A DNA stretch of 25,753 nucleotides, from assembly GCA_002452515.1 (NCBI GenBank), contig DKEN01000039.1, positions 1 through 25,753 on the forward strand, in the 5' to 3' direction. The DNA comes from Spartobacteria bacterium UBA6821 (GTDB lineage Bacteria > Verrucomicrobiota > Verrucomicrobiia > Chthoniobacterales > UBA6821). Under the pieces are notes generated by a model, which was not told the origin of the DNA, made no database searches, and worked only from the letters and a program-made list of their open reading frames with translations. Both the position numbers and the translations under genes were made by a program. This document shows positions 7,742 to 15,589 of this stretch, one piece after another; within the stretch, counting starts at the first letter, position 1, and every line of letters begins with the position of its first letter.

Positions 7742-8041
7742 ATGGAGACACAAGAAATCAAAGGTGACTGGAGTATCACCAAAGGCAGGCTAAAACAGGC
7801 GTGGGAAAATCTTACGGACGATGATCTCCGCTACGAGGAGGGAAAGCAGGAGGAACTTTTGGGGAGAATCCAGAAACGAACTAGTGCAACTAGGCCAGCT
7901 GTGGAATCGACCTTCAAAATGGTCTGCGATGTCTGGCGCGCCTTAAAATGGTGCGCACCTCTGTCAGGCATCAGCTCAGGATTTCCTTGTAAACAGAACC
8001 TCTATTTCCAAGTGATCCAAGGGCTTCGGCATCCCAGATAA
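7742..8041 (+). CDS. CsbD-family stress protein with unusual C-terminus
   Basis: A 99-residue protein. Residues 1-59 fit the CsbD pattern: EIKGDWSITKGRLKQAWENL, then TDDDLRYEEGKQEELLGRIQKR. CsbD proteins are abundant small stress-induced proteins of unknown biochemical role (sigma-B regulated in Bacillus). CsbD proteins are usually about 60-70 residues; here about 40 further residues, Cys/Trp-containing and unlike the family, follow after residue 59. This could be a real extension or the result of a frameshift and lost stop. Ends 10 nt before the convergent entericidin stop. Confidence 0.8.
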   Translation: METQEIKGDWSITKGRLKQAWENLTDDDLRYEEGKQEELLGRIQKRTSATRPAVESTFKMVCDVWRALKWCAPLSGISSGFPCKQNLYFQVIQGLRHPR

Positions 8042-8051
8042 GAACCTAGAA

Positions 8052-8207
8052 TCAATTATTCTGGATTGAGTGCTGGACGGCATTGGCTCCACTGGTGACG
8101 TCATGTCCAGTGGCACTGACATCACGGCCCGCACCACTGATCGTGTTACACGCTGAAACTAGTGCGATGAGGATGGCGACAAGGGATACGGAAAATAGTG
8201 TTTTCAT
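8052..8207 (-). CDS. Entericidin A/B-family lipoprotein
   Basis: A 51-residue ORF. The signal peptide MKTLFSVSLVAILIALVSAC ends with lipobox VSAC, followed by the diagnostic NTISGAGRDVSATGHDV segment of the EcnA/EcnB family. In enterobacteria these small lipoproteins form a toxin/antidote pair linked to stationary phase; here only one is present, so that role is not assumed. It lies alone under site B (35 nt upstream). Confidence 0.9.
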   Translation of the reverse strand: MKTLFSVSLVAILIALVSACNTISGAGRDVSATGHDVTSGANAVQHSIQNN

Positions 8208-8242
8208 TATTACTAGCCTCGCGAACAGTTATGCCTCCGTCT

Positions 8243-8259
8243 ATGGGGTGATAACCCTC
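8243..8259 (-). promoter_or_regulatory. Shared dyad site B
   Basis: ATGGGGTGATAACCCTC on the plus strand (spacer one base longer than in A, C and D). It sits 35 nt upstream of the entericidin start and reads GAGGGTTATCACCCCAT toward it. Confidence 0.6.
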
Positions 8260-8299
8260 CTTGGTACATCTCAAGCTTCATCCTGCTTGCCGCGCCGAA

Positions 8300-9325
8300 T
8301 TACGGTTCAATCGTCGTGAAAATATCGAACTTTGAAGCCCGGCGCATGCCCGCATTTACTGGCGCATCGGTGAGCACAAGCGTGGTGCCTGGTTTGATCA
8401 GCGATCTTGTCCCGTCCAGGAATTGTTGATCGATCGTAACGCGCCCCATGAGATCCCTAACCTTGGGAGCGACACCCACCATACTGGCTGTTAAAAACCA
8501 CTTGCGCCGCCCGTTGGCATCCACCTTATCCAAGGCGGAATAGACATAAAGCCCCGTGAGACCTTCCAGCCCACGGATTGGGGAACGACCGATCTCCACA
8601 CCATTCCTGTAGACATAGATTTCCGCATCCGGACTGCTGACGACGATGGAGACGGGACCTTCGGGTGCTTTCGAAGGATCCAAGAATGTTAGGGATGGCG
8701 AGGTTATCCCTTTGCTCAAGGGATTGAACAGGAGAGCCGGTAATTTTCCGCTGCCGGATCGTGACCAATGATCTGTAATCAACACAACGGTGCCACTGGT
8801 TGTCACAGTGTAGAGCTTTTTGGCGAATTCGAGGGGCAGACGGATGCATCCGTGTGATGCCGGATAGCCCGGCAAACTGCCCGCATGCATCGCAACCCCG
8901 CTCCAGGTGAGTCGCTCCATGTAGGGCATCGAGGCTCCCTTAAAGATATTTGAAGTATGCTTTACATCCTTTTGAAGGATCATAAAAACCCCGGTCGGAG
9001 TGCTCCTCCCCGGCTTGCCCGAGCTGATGGTGGAACGCCCTATCTTTTTGCCGTTTCGATACACAGTGAGTATCTGATCTGTCAGGCTCGCAATAATGAC
9101 CACAGGGCCGACCGGCGAAGTCTCCGGCAGCCATGTGTAATCACCGGCCTCAAGCCGGGACGAACCTTGTGATATCTGATGCCCGCTTGATGATCCTAGT
9201 GCCGATGAGACTTGTCCCGCGTTGATCACTCCAGCGATCAGCGCGCCACAAGCGATTCTTTTAAGTGATTTCGTCTTATTTTTTATTATAGGCGCAGACG
9301 AAAAATTCATCTTCCTCCTAATCAT
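8300..9325 (-). CDS. L,D-transpeptidase (YkuD) with a degenerate second copy
   Basis: A 341-residue exported enzyme of the YkuD/ErfK family, expected to form 3-3 peptidoglycan cross-links or attach proteins to the wall. After a basic N-terminus and hydrophobic signal (about 22-44), the catalytic domain spans about 73-186, with His147 and Cys160 in MHAGSLPGYPASHGCIRL. A second segment (about 223-320) repeats its opening (GPVSIVVSSPDAEIYVYRNG against GPVVIIASLTDQILTVYRNG) and closing (PGTTLVLTD against SGTVVLITD) but lacks the SHGC core. The start at 9325 overlaps the mlaD stop (ATGA); an ATG at 9310 follows GGAGG very closely. Last gene of the Mla operon. Confidence 0.9.
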   Translation of the reverse strand: MIRRKMNFSSAPIIKNKTKSLKRIACGALIAGVINAGQVSSALGSSSGHQISQGSSRLEAGDYTWLPETSPVGPVVIIASLTDQILTVYRNGKKIGRSTISSGKPGRSTPTGVFMILQKDVKHTSNIFKGASMPYMERLTWSGVAMHAGSLPGYPASHGCIRLPLEFAKKLYTVTTSGTVVLITDHWSRSGSGKLPALLFNPLSKGITSPSLTFLDPSKAPEGPVSIVVSSPDAEIYVYRNGVEIGRSPIRGLEGLTGLYVYSALDKVDANGRRKWFLTASMVGVAPKVRDLMGRVTIDQQFLDGTRSLIKPGTTLVLTDAPVNAGMRRASKFDIFTTIEP

Positions 9326-9966
9326 TTGCGAGGGCTACTGGCTTTTGATCCGGGCCATATTAACCGCCATGGTTCACGCTTAAGGAGTGAAGTGAACTCT
9401 TCGGTATTGTTGATGATTTGTGGAATCCGGGAGTCGTTCAGGGTTTCCATGAATTGCTTGGTATTTTTTAACGTGAGGGCCAGATCAGACCCCGGTCCGA
9501 GCAACCGATCGACGTTTTTGGAAGCCAGTTCAGAAATGTCCGGAATGCGCTCGCCGACGAAATCCGCATGATTGGTCGCCAATCCCGAGGTGGCATCGCC
9601 ATGAACGAAATCAATGATCTCTTGGCCCATCATTCCCTGTTGAGTCAATCGGGCCGTGTCATTGCAATAAATTTCAGCAGAGCGAGCGACCTGTACGTCG
9701 ACGGACACTTCATAATCGGGATGGCCTGCGGGGCGCTTTTCCAGCGGTACTGGAGACAGCAGATAGGTGACTTTGCCAATCTCACGTCCCGCAAGGAGGA
9801 CAGGTGCGCCCGGGCGGACCCCGTTCGCATTGTCGAAATAAATCCGGTAGGTATTCAGCGGCTTAAGAACTCCAGGCATCCCGAGAAAAATCACTACAAG
9901 GATAAAAAATCCTAAAGTGACTAATACCAGGATCCCTGTGGTGATTTCGTTTTTATGAATATTCAT
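9322..9966 (-). CDS. MlaD-type MCE-domain protein
   Basis: A 214-residue protein with one N-terminal TM helix (about 8-30) and a single MCE domain (about 36-145: YRIYFDNANGVRPGAPVLLAG, IGKVTYL, TARLTQQGMMGQEIIDF). In MlaFEDB-type complexes this subunit forms a periplasmic hexameric ring carrying phospholipid between the membranes. Residues 150-214 are helical. It begins 3 nt after the mlaF stop and its own TGA overlaps the transpeptidase start. No MlaB or MlaC homologue is in the window. Confidence 0.9.
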   Translation of the reverse strand: MNIHKNEITTGILVLVTLGFFILVVIFLGMPGVLKPLNTYRIYFDNANGVRPGAPVLLAGREIGKVTYLLSPVPLEKRPAGHPDYEVSVDVQVARSAEIYCNDTARLTQQGMMGQEIIDFVHGDATSGLATNHADFVGERIPDISELASKNVDRLLGPGSDLALTLKNTKQFMETLNDSRIPQIINNTEEFTSLLKREPWRLIWPGSKASSPRK

Positions 9967-9969
9967 GGG

Positions 9970-10737
9970 TCATGGGGTGGATTTTCTGTGATTGGAGAAG
10001 GAGGAAAGAAAGCTGATGATGATGGGGAGTCTCGAATGACGGAACTCCTCCGGTGTCCCGTCAAAAACAATCTTCCCCCCGTCGAGGAATGCCATGCGTG
10101 TCGCCACTGCAAAGGCATTGTCCATTTCATGGGTGACGACGATGGATGTGACTTTCTGCTCAGTCCTTAACCGGATGATCAGATCATCAATCAGTTTGCT
10201 ATTGATCGGATCAAGACCGGCGGAAGGTTCGTCGAAAAGGACGAGTTTAGGATCCATCGCGAGCGCTCGTGCGAGCCCCACCCGCTTTTGCATGCCCCCG
10301 CTGAGTTCGGATGGAAGTTTATTCCGAATGTCTTTTAGTCCCACCATCTCCAATTTCTGATCAACCAGAGTGTCGATTTCCTCCCGGCTCTTGTCGGAAA
10401 GCTCCTCTAGTGGCAGGGCTATATTCTGCTGAACGGTTAGCGAGCTCAGAAGCGCCGCGTTTTGATAGACCATGCCGATCTGCATTCTGACAGCATTGAG
10501 TTCCGCCCGTGAAAGTTGTGTCAGATTTTCCTTCTTAAAAAAAATACTGCCTTTGTTTGGTTCAAGAAGTCCCATGAGCAGGCTCAGCAAGGTGCTCTTG
10601 CCGCTACCACTCATTCCCATGATCACCAGAACCTCCTCCGCCCGGACTGAAAAATTAACGCCATCCAAAACTGCTTTATCTGAAAACATCAGTTCAACAC
10701 CGCGCATTTCAACCATAGTTTCCGGAGTTGAGTTCAT
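9970..10737 (-). CDS. MlaF-type ABC transporter ATPase
   Basis: A 255-residue ATPase that powers Mla-type lipid transport on the cytoplasmic face of the inner membrane. Walker A is GMSGSGKST (41-49), the Q-loop VYQN (91-94), the signature LSGGMQKR (146-153), Walker B LVLFDEP (166-172), and the H-switch lies in VVTHEMDNA. The ELSGGMQKRVGLARALA form is typical of the MlaF/Ttg2A group. Its start overlaps the mlaE stop by four bases, consistent with coupled subunits. Confidence 0.93.
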   Translation of the reverse strand: MNSTPETMVEMRGVELMFSDKAVLDGVNFSVRAEEVLVIMGMSGSGKSTLLSLLMGLLEPNKGSIFFKKENLTQLSRAELNAVRMQIGMVYQNAALLSSLTVQQNIALPLEELSDKSREEIDTLVDQKLEMVGLKDIRNKLPSELSGGMQKRVGLARALAMDPKLVLFDEPSAGLDPINSKLIDDLIIRLRTEQKVTSIVVTHEMDNAFAVATRMAFLDGGKIVFDGTPEEFRHSRLPIIISFLSSFSNHRKSTP

Positions 10738-11585
10738 GGGAAAAATGTAACGATCAAAATATTCGAGATCGAATCACAGGCGATCACGGCGCAGATTGCA
10801 GTCACCACACTTGAAGTCGTGGCAGTGCCCACACCAACGGCACCACCTTGCACAGCCAATCCCTTGTAACAGGCAATCACCCCAATAATCCCGCCGAACA
10901 GCAAACTCTTCATGCCCCCGGCTAGCACATCCTTCATCAAAAGGTATTTCACCACCTGGTCATAAAAATATCCGTAGCTAAGATGCAGTAGAATGCTTGA
11001 GATGAACGCCGCTCCACAGATTCCCGAGATCACCGAGACCATACTCAGGCATGGGGTCATCAAAAAAATTGCCAGAAACCTAGGAGCCACTAGGTAGCGG
11101 AGCGCCCCGATACCCATTCCCTCGATGGCATCAACCTCACCTCCCGCAGTCATCGCCCCGAGTTCTGCAGTGTAGGCAGCCCCGACTCGGGATGCCAGAA
11201 CGATGCCGGTGAAGAGGGGAGCCATTTCCCTGGTGAAAGATACGGAGACCACCCCAGGAACGAGCGTAACGATACCAAAGATTTCAAGCTGATAACCGGT
11301 CAGCATCGCCATGGTCAGTCCTATAAACAACGATAGCAGGATGACCATTGGGACCGAACCCACACCGACACGATCACACTGGTAGAATAACTGCTCTAAA
11401 CGGATCGGGGATCGGCCGCGCATAACGCGATCCCTGACTTCCGCCCCTGTTTCTTTTATCATCCATACCAGACATCCGATTTCCTGAAGTGCGGAGATGG
11501 CCAATGATCCAACCCTTCCAATGAAGGAAATCTCCTCCGGTTCTGCTGCGCCTTCCTGATTCAGACTGGCATCATCGCTCATCAA
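10734..11585 (-). CDS. MlaE-type permease
   Basis: A 283-residue inner-membrane permease. About 60 polar and amphipathic residues precede five hydrophobic segments. Family patterns include VPMVILLSLFIGLTMAMLTGYQL, FTREMAPLFTGIVLASRVGAA, the conserved TAELGAMTAGGEVDAIEGMG loop and the GVGTATTSSVV end. It would pair with the adjacent MlaF and MlaD subunits. Its start lies inside the 3' end of the DUF2934 gene (14-base overlap), so the whole run is one operon. Confidence 0.93.
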   Translation of the reverse strand: MMSDDASLNQEGAAEPEEISFIGRVGSLAISALQEIGCLVWMIKETGAEVRDRVMRGRSPIRLEQLFYQCDRVGVGSVPMVILLSLFIGLTMAMLTGYQLEIFGIVTLVPGVVSVSFTREMAPLFTGIVLASRVGAAYTAELGAMTAGGEVDAIEGMGIGALRYLVAPRFLAIFLMTPCLSMVSVISGICGAAFISSILLHLSYGYFYDQVVKYLLMKDVLAGGMKSLLFGGIIGVIACYKGLAVQGGAVGVGTATTSSVVTAICAVIACDSISNILIVTFFP

Positions 11586-11973
11586 ATTGGGTTTTCACTT
11601 CGGTGGCCTGAAGCATCCGATCGTGCTCCGCCTCGTGAATGCCTTCTTCCACAAGCCGGGCACTGTCACTGCGTCCATCTTCATCCTCATCCTCACTGGA
11701 GGTTTCGGGCGCCTGGGTACCGGTTGAGCCATGGACCGGATCCCACCGATCGGATTCAGGTGCCGACTCAAGAATCGCTTCTTTGGGATCCATCTCCGAT
11801 CCACCGGTCAGCTCACGCCTGGCCTGCTCCCAATCCATAATCGATACGGTTTGGGCAGAGCCACCGTTAATGATCGCCAACTCGACGGCCCGTTGCCTTA
11901 CCATCTCTTCGCTCACGGTACCGATCCCGATGGAATGTTCCATCAGGATACCTTTTTTTAAGGGATTATTCAT
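11572..11973 (-). CDS. DUF2934-type small acidic protein
   Basis: A 133-residue protein. Residues about 20-57 (VSEEMVRQRAVELAII, MDWEQARRELTGG) match the short DUF2934 helix-turn-helix-like pattern, in which an R-A-E-L helix is followed by a W-x-x-A-x-x-E-L helix. The rest is acidic and Ser/Asp rich with a DEDEDGR run. The start at 11973 overlaps the previous stop (ATGA); an alternative ATG at 11943 exists. Function unknown. It sits between the DUF883 gene and mlaE. Confidence 0.65.
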   Translation of the reverse strand: MNNPLKKGILMEHSIGIGTVSEEMVRQRAVELAIINGGSAQTVSIMDWEQARRELTGGSEMDPKEAILESAPESDRWDPVHGSTGTQAPETSSEDEDEDGRSDSARLVEEGIHEAEHDRMLQATEVKTQFDER

Positions 11974-12275
11974 CGTGCGTTGTGCCGGCAGCGGCTTGCA
12001 ACAAGGAAGCCGAGGAGGGCTCCCGCGCCTGCTGCAATAGCGAGGACCTGATAATTGTTTTCGTGAAGGACCTTTTTGACGGCATGAACTCCATGGTAAA
12101 CATTTCGTTGGATATCCCGGCAGATTTCCTGTCCTTCTTCCAATCCGGCCTCAAGTTGATGTCTGGCTTGGTTGAGTGTTTCTTCGGCTAGTGAGGTCGT
12201 TGCAGCCCTCAGATTACCAGCCTCTTCAACCGGTCGTGTTGTTTCGTGATTTGAGTCATGGAGATGTGTTTTCAT
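11970..12275 (-). CDS. DUF883 (ElaB/YqjD-like) membrane-anchored protein
   Basis: A 101-residue protein from the ATG at 12275. A helical, charged body (about 20-75) ends in a C-terminal TM segment with the family pattern LAIAAGAGALLGFLVASR. ElaB/YqjD proteins are tail-anchored in the inner membrane, bind ribosomes in E. coli, and are stationary-phase regulated. In-frame ATG 12329 and GTG 12332 would add about 20 residues and lie about 41 and 38 nt from site C, matching the spacing at other sites, so the longer form is not excluded. First gene of the operon running to the transpeptidase. Confidence 0.8.
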   Translation of the reverse strand: MKTHLHDSNHETTRPVEEAGNLRAATTSLAEETLNQARHQLEAGLEEGQEICRDIQRNVYHGVHAVKKVLHENNYQVLAIAAGAGALLGFLVASRCRHNAR

Positions 12276-12370
12276 ATTCGATAAAGTGGGGTTGGTGACT
12301 TCTTTCCCAGCTGATCCGCCAGAGCGCATCACCTTCTTTATTCAAGCTAGTCCAAGGCGGCGCTAGTACC

Positions 12371-12386
12371 ATGGGGTGTTCCCCTA
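12371..12386 (-). promoter_or_regulatory. Shared dyad site C
   Basis: ATGGGGTGTTCCCCTA on the plus strand, the most symmetric copy (TAGGGGAACACCCCAT in gene orientation). It heads the DUF883-DUF2934-mlaE-mlaF-mlaD-transpeptidase operon. Confidence 0.65.
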
Positions 12387-12471
12387 CCGACTCGCACTCC
12401 CATTTCGTTCCACATCACCAACTTCCCACCAAACAACTCAACCGATTTTGATAGTGAGCGTGCGATCCACC

Positions 12472-12780
12472 TCAATACCCGCCATTCCGACTCCATCCGG
12501 CATCTCCACCATAACCCCTGTTGCCACCGTAGCCGCCCCCGCGCGCCCCGTTGGCCCTGTAGTAGTGACCGTTATAAAATGAGTATCCTTTGCGATATCC
12601 CCAGTAATTGCCTCCATACCAATAGCCGTAACCATGGCTGGGAACATAAAGTGGCGGGATGAACACGGATGGATTTCCATAGGCGTAGTTGGGTGGCGCC
12701 CCAGGAACAATGCAACTCGTCAGAGTGAGCATCACGGCACTTGCCGCCAGTAAGAAAGAGGTGGCAATGGGAATTTTCAT
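12472..12780 (-). CDS. Gly/Tyr-rich small lipoprotein
   Basis: A 102-residue protein. The signal peptide MKIPIATSFLLAASAVMLTL leads to lipobox LTSC. The mature region is Pro/Tyr/Gly rich (GYGYWYGGNYWGYRKGY) and ends in a Gly/Arg/Asn tail (RANGARGGGYGGNRGYGG). Such sequences are common in small envelope lipoproteins of unknown function. It follows the peptidoglycan-binding gene by 23 nt in the same direction, so the two are probably co-transcribed. Confidence 0.75.
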   Translation of the reverse strand: MKIPIATSFLLAASAVMLTLTSCIVPGAPPNYAYGNPSVFIPPLYVPSHGYGYWYGGNYWGYRKGYSFYNGHYYRANGARGGGYGGNRGYGGDAGWSRNGGY

Positions 12781-12803
12781 TGTTTTGGCAGGTGCGCGGT
12801 TCT

Positions 12804-13730
12804 TTAGAGCAACTGGAGAGATTGAAGCAGATCATTCGTGATGCGCCCGTTTACGTAGAGGTTGTTATCACGCTGAAAATTTGCGATCGCATTCCGGCTT
12901 CCGGGACCGAGATCACCATCAATGGGACCGTTGTAATACCCCAACTGGTTCAAGCGGGACTGAACACTGCTCGCCATGGATGATCCGTTGTACCCGCCAT
13001 TGGAGTAGCCGACATTCCCATTGGAATAGAAAGGATTAAACAAACCGTCGATGATCAGCCATCCCCCTTGGTACCAACGATAGTTGTGGTTGTTCCAGGA
13101 GTGCTGGCCGTCGTGGCTCCAGTCACTATGAGTGTTGGCTTGAGTCCAAAGACCTCCGTAATTGTTGTTTCCATTATACTGGGCATTTGGCGTGACTTGA
13201 TACTGCCGAGCTCCACCGCTGTTATTGACAGATTGCGCCCGGGACGCCCCCCCTCCCGACAGCTGGCGAGGAGATCGAACTGCCCCATTGACTCCCTGCT
13301 GGCTTGAGACTACCTGAGACGAATTCACGCGATTTCTGTGGTTCTGCTTCTCAGAAACTCCAGACTGCGAATTCTGCGAAACGTTATTCGCTGCAGTGAC
13401 ACTTTTGGAACGCACATTCTGACTCGCAACGTGACTTACTTGACCTTGCTGAAAGCTCGCGGGGTTTCCATGTTTGGAATTTTGAGCATTCCCGCGGGGT
13501 GCTGCATTAACTTGTTGGGAGATGGCCCGTGGTGCTGCCTGTTGTCGTACCACCTGTCGTTGGACCTGCTGACGTTGCGGTGCAGGTGCGTGCGGCGCGG
13601 CGGCGGCTGACTGTTTGTTCCCTCCCTTCTTATCGTCCTGTTTTTGTTCCTCGGCAATAAGCGACGATGACAACATCATCGCCAGAGAGGCAGTGAGCAC
13701 TAAAGCTGCAGGGATATGTTTTATATTCAT
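12804..13730 (-). CDS. Secreted Gln/Asn-rich protein with C-terminal peptidoglycan-binding domain
   Basis: A 308-residue protein from the ATG at 13730; the open frame extends to 13856, but the added residues are polar and precede the signal. Signal peptide MNIKHIPAALVLTASLAMML to about AEEQ. A long low-complexity Gln/Ala/Asn/Ser region (about 27-240) follows, then a WYQGGWLIIDG segment and a PG_binding_1 domain at the C-terminus (MASSVQSRLNQLGYYNGPID, then GDLGPGSRNAIANFQRDNNL). It is probably anchored to the wall. It starts 94 nt after the response-regulator stop, with degenerate site G in between. Confidence 0.8.
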   Translation of the reverse strand: MNIKHIPAALVLTASLAMMLSSSLIAEEQKQDDKKGGNKQSAAAAPHAPAPQRQQVQRQVVRQQAAPRAISQQVNAAPRGNAQNSKHGNPASFQQGQVSHVASQNVRSKSVTAANNVSQNSQSGVSEKQNHRNRVNSSQVVSSQQGVNGAVRSPRQLSGGGASRAQSVNNSGGARQYQVTPNAQYNGNNNYGGLWTQANTHSDWSHDGQHSWNNHNYRWYQGGWLIIDGLFNPFYSNGNVGYSNGGYNGSSMASSVQSRLNQLGYYNGPIDGDLGPGSRNAIANFQRDNNLYVNGRITNDLLQSLQLL

Positions 13731-13776
13731 TTGATATTCTTTTGAGGAACAATCGTTCTGATGATCTCCTTCAACA

Positions 13777-13792
13777 ATAAGGTGAAACCCTA
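13777..13792 (-). promoter_or_regulatory. Degenerate shared dyad site G
   Basis: ATAAGGTGAAACCCTA on the plus strand (TAGGGTTTCACCTTAT toward the gene at 13730, 46 nt away). Two of the four G in the GGGG half differ from the other copies. Confidence 0.35.
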
Positions 13793-13824
13793 CTTGTTGA
13801 TTCGCCGCAGCGTTTCCCTGGACG

Positions 13825-14499
13825 TCAGTCTGTCGTGGGCTGAACGCTGGACTCAATCACTCCCGACTCAATCGCATACCTGGTCAGCCCTGCGGTGTCG
13901 TGCAGACCCAGCTTATCCATCAGGGCCTGACGGTGCTTTTCAACGGTCTTGATGCTGATTCCAAGCTCCGAGGCTGTTTGCTTGTTAGCCATCCCCTCGG
14001 CGATGAGTTGTAAAACCTCACTCTCTCGCGAGGTAAGTTTTTTGCTCTGATTTTTTCCCGACGAAACCCCTCCGATCCCCTTTTCATATTCAGCAAGATG
14101 CTTGGAGAAGGAGGGACTGAAAAACGTCTTGCCCTGCGCAACGGCTCGAATCGCTTTGGCCAACATGCTTGCCGAAGTTTGCTTGATCAGGAATCCTGCC
14201 ACTCCAAGATCGATTGCTTTTTCGAGATAGGCGATATCGCTATGAGCCGAAAGGATCAGTATGCGACTGCTTGGATTCGCCTGGAGAATTTGACGGGCCG
14301 TTTCAAGGCCGTTCAGATGGGGCATCGCAATATCAATGAGCAGGACTTCCGGTTTGTGCTCCTTGGCCATGACCACGGCCTGACGGCCATTCTCCGCCTC
14401 GCAAACAATCTTAATGTCGGCTTCCGACTCAAGCAGGACACGCAATCCCTGACGGACGATTTGGTGATCTTCAGCGAGTAGAATCGTGATGATTTTCAT
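13825..14499 (-). CDS. NarL/FixJ-type (LuxR HTH) response regulator
   Basis: A 224-residue protein from the ATG at 14499. The receiver domain (about 3-120) has the acidic pair AEDH, phospho-acceptor Asp56 in LLIDIAMPHLNG, a Ser (ILSAHS) and a Lys (FLIKQ). The C-terminal LuxR-type HTH (about 155-215) reads LTSRESEVLQLIAEGMANKQ then ELGISIKTVEKHRQALMDKL. Its ATG lies one base after the kinase stop, so the pair is cognate. It is the obvious candidate to read the dyad repeated through the island. No DNA-binding specificity can be read from sequence alone. Confidence 0.93.
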   Translation of the reverse strand: MKIITILLAEDHQIVRQGLRVLLESEADIKIVCEAENGRQAVVMAKEHKPEVLLIDIAMPHLNGLETARQILQANPSSRILILSAHSDIAYLEKAIDLGVAGFLIKQTSASMLAKAIRAVAQGKTFFSPSFSKHLAEYEKGIGGVSSGKNQSKKLTSRESEVLQLIAEGMANKQTASELGISIKTVEKHRQALMDKLGLHDTAGLTRYAIESGVIESSVQPTTD

Positions 14500-14500
14500 T

Positions 14501-15466
14501 TCAGTGCAAAAGGGCTGGAAATTTTTTGGCCGCCGGGAGTTTGATGCGTCCCATCGGACTGGGAATCTCCGCAAAAATGCTTGTCCCTCGGCTCGGGGAG
14601 GAGGTGATGCTAAAACTTCCCCCCAACATCTCGACGCGTTCCCTCATCCCGATGAGCCCAAGGTGTTCGTTCATTTTTGTCGCGAGGACACTCTCCACAT
14701 TAAAGGATTTTCCATTGTCGTGAATCTCCAGACAAACGTATTTGGTAAGTTTGCGTATCGTGATCGTCACCAAGGTGGCTTTGGAATGCTGAGCCACATT
14801 GGCAAGGGCGGCCTGGGCAACCCGATAGAGAACGGTCCTCTTGATAATGTTGAGTTGTTCGATCTCAGGAAAGGCCTTCAAATGAATCTGGATTCCCGTC
14901 CGCTTGGTAAAATCATTCAGGTAGGTTTTGAGCGCCGGGATGATGCCTAGATCATCCAACGCGGGGGGACGAAGGTTAGTGGCAAACCGATGAATGATCT
15001 TTACTGATCGCTGCACCAGTCGTTGCGCATGGCTGATCTTTTTGGAGAGCCCCTTGGTATTGGCGGCAGCCTCGATTTTCAAATCTGCCAGATAGAGATT
15101 GATGCTCGCCAGGATCTGGGTGATTTCATCGTGCAGTTCACGGCTGATTTTTTTCCGTTGCTCCTCCTGCTCCAAGATGAGCTGATGGGAGAGATACCGT
15201 AACTGCTCTTGCATCTTCCGTGATTTCAGTAACAACTCCTTCTGGTGCTGTTCGCTTTTTTTAAGTGCTGTCTCGGCTTTTTTCCGCTGAATGATTTCCA
15301 ACCTCAACAACCGATTGGATTCGAGCAGTTTTTGGGCGTGGATACGGAGGACATCGCTCTCCTTCCGGCCATTCACGCCTCCCTGCGGAATAGAGGCCGG
15401 TGTCTTCTTCACTGGCTGCTTCACTTTGCTGATTTTTCCAACCATGGCGTCTCGTTTTATAATCAA
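14501..15466 (-). CDS. Soluble histidine kinase (HisKA_3/HATPase)
   Basis: A 321-residue kinase. No TM helix or recognisable sensor domain is present. A Lys-rich start and a long coiled coil (about 38-105) lead into the DHp domain with phospho-His112 in EEQRKKISRELHDEITQ. The ATPase has an N-box-like ALANVAQHS, DNGKSF and a G-box HLGLIGMRERVEMLGG. The start taken is TTG 15466: AGAAGG lies about 5 nt upstream and it is 32 nt from site D; the ATG at 15445 has no nearby Shine-Dalgarno. The signal must be cytoplasmic or come from a partner. Forms an operon with the regulator. Confidence 0.9.
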   Translation of the reverse strand: MIIKRDAMVGKISKVKQPVKKTPASIPQGGVNGRKESDVLRIHAQKLLESNRLLRLEIIQRKKAETALKKSEQHQKELLLKSRKMQEQLRYLSHQLILEQEEQRKKISRELHDEITQILASINLYLADLKIEAAANTKGLSKKISHAQRLVQRSVKIIHRFATNLRPPALDDLGIIPALKTYLNDFTKRTGIQIHLKAFPEIEQLNIIKRTVLYRVAQAALANVAQHSKATLVTITIRKLTKYVCLEIHDNGKSFNVESVLATKMNEHLGLIGMRERVEMLGGSFSITSSPSRGTSIFAEIPSPMGRIKLPAAKKFPALLH

Positions 15467-15498
15467 TAATACCTTCTCCCTCTTTCACATCATTGTCC

Positions 15499-15514
15499 AT
15501 GGGGTAGAACCCTA
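15499..15514 (-). promoter_or_regulatory. Shared dyad site D
   Basis: ATGGGGTAGAACCCTA on the plus strand; TAGGGTTCTACCCCAT toward the histidine kinase. Its presence before the kinase-regulator operon would fit autoregulation. Confidence 0.6.
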
Positions 15515-15589
15515 CCATTGCTCCTAGGGCACCCCGCCCACACGCTTTGAAATACTAGAGCATGCCCTATCCTTGGAACTCTTGGGCAC

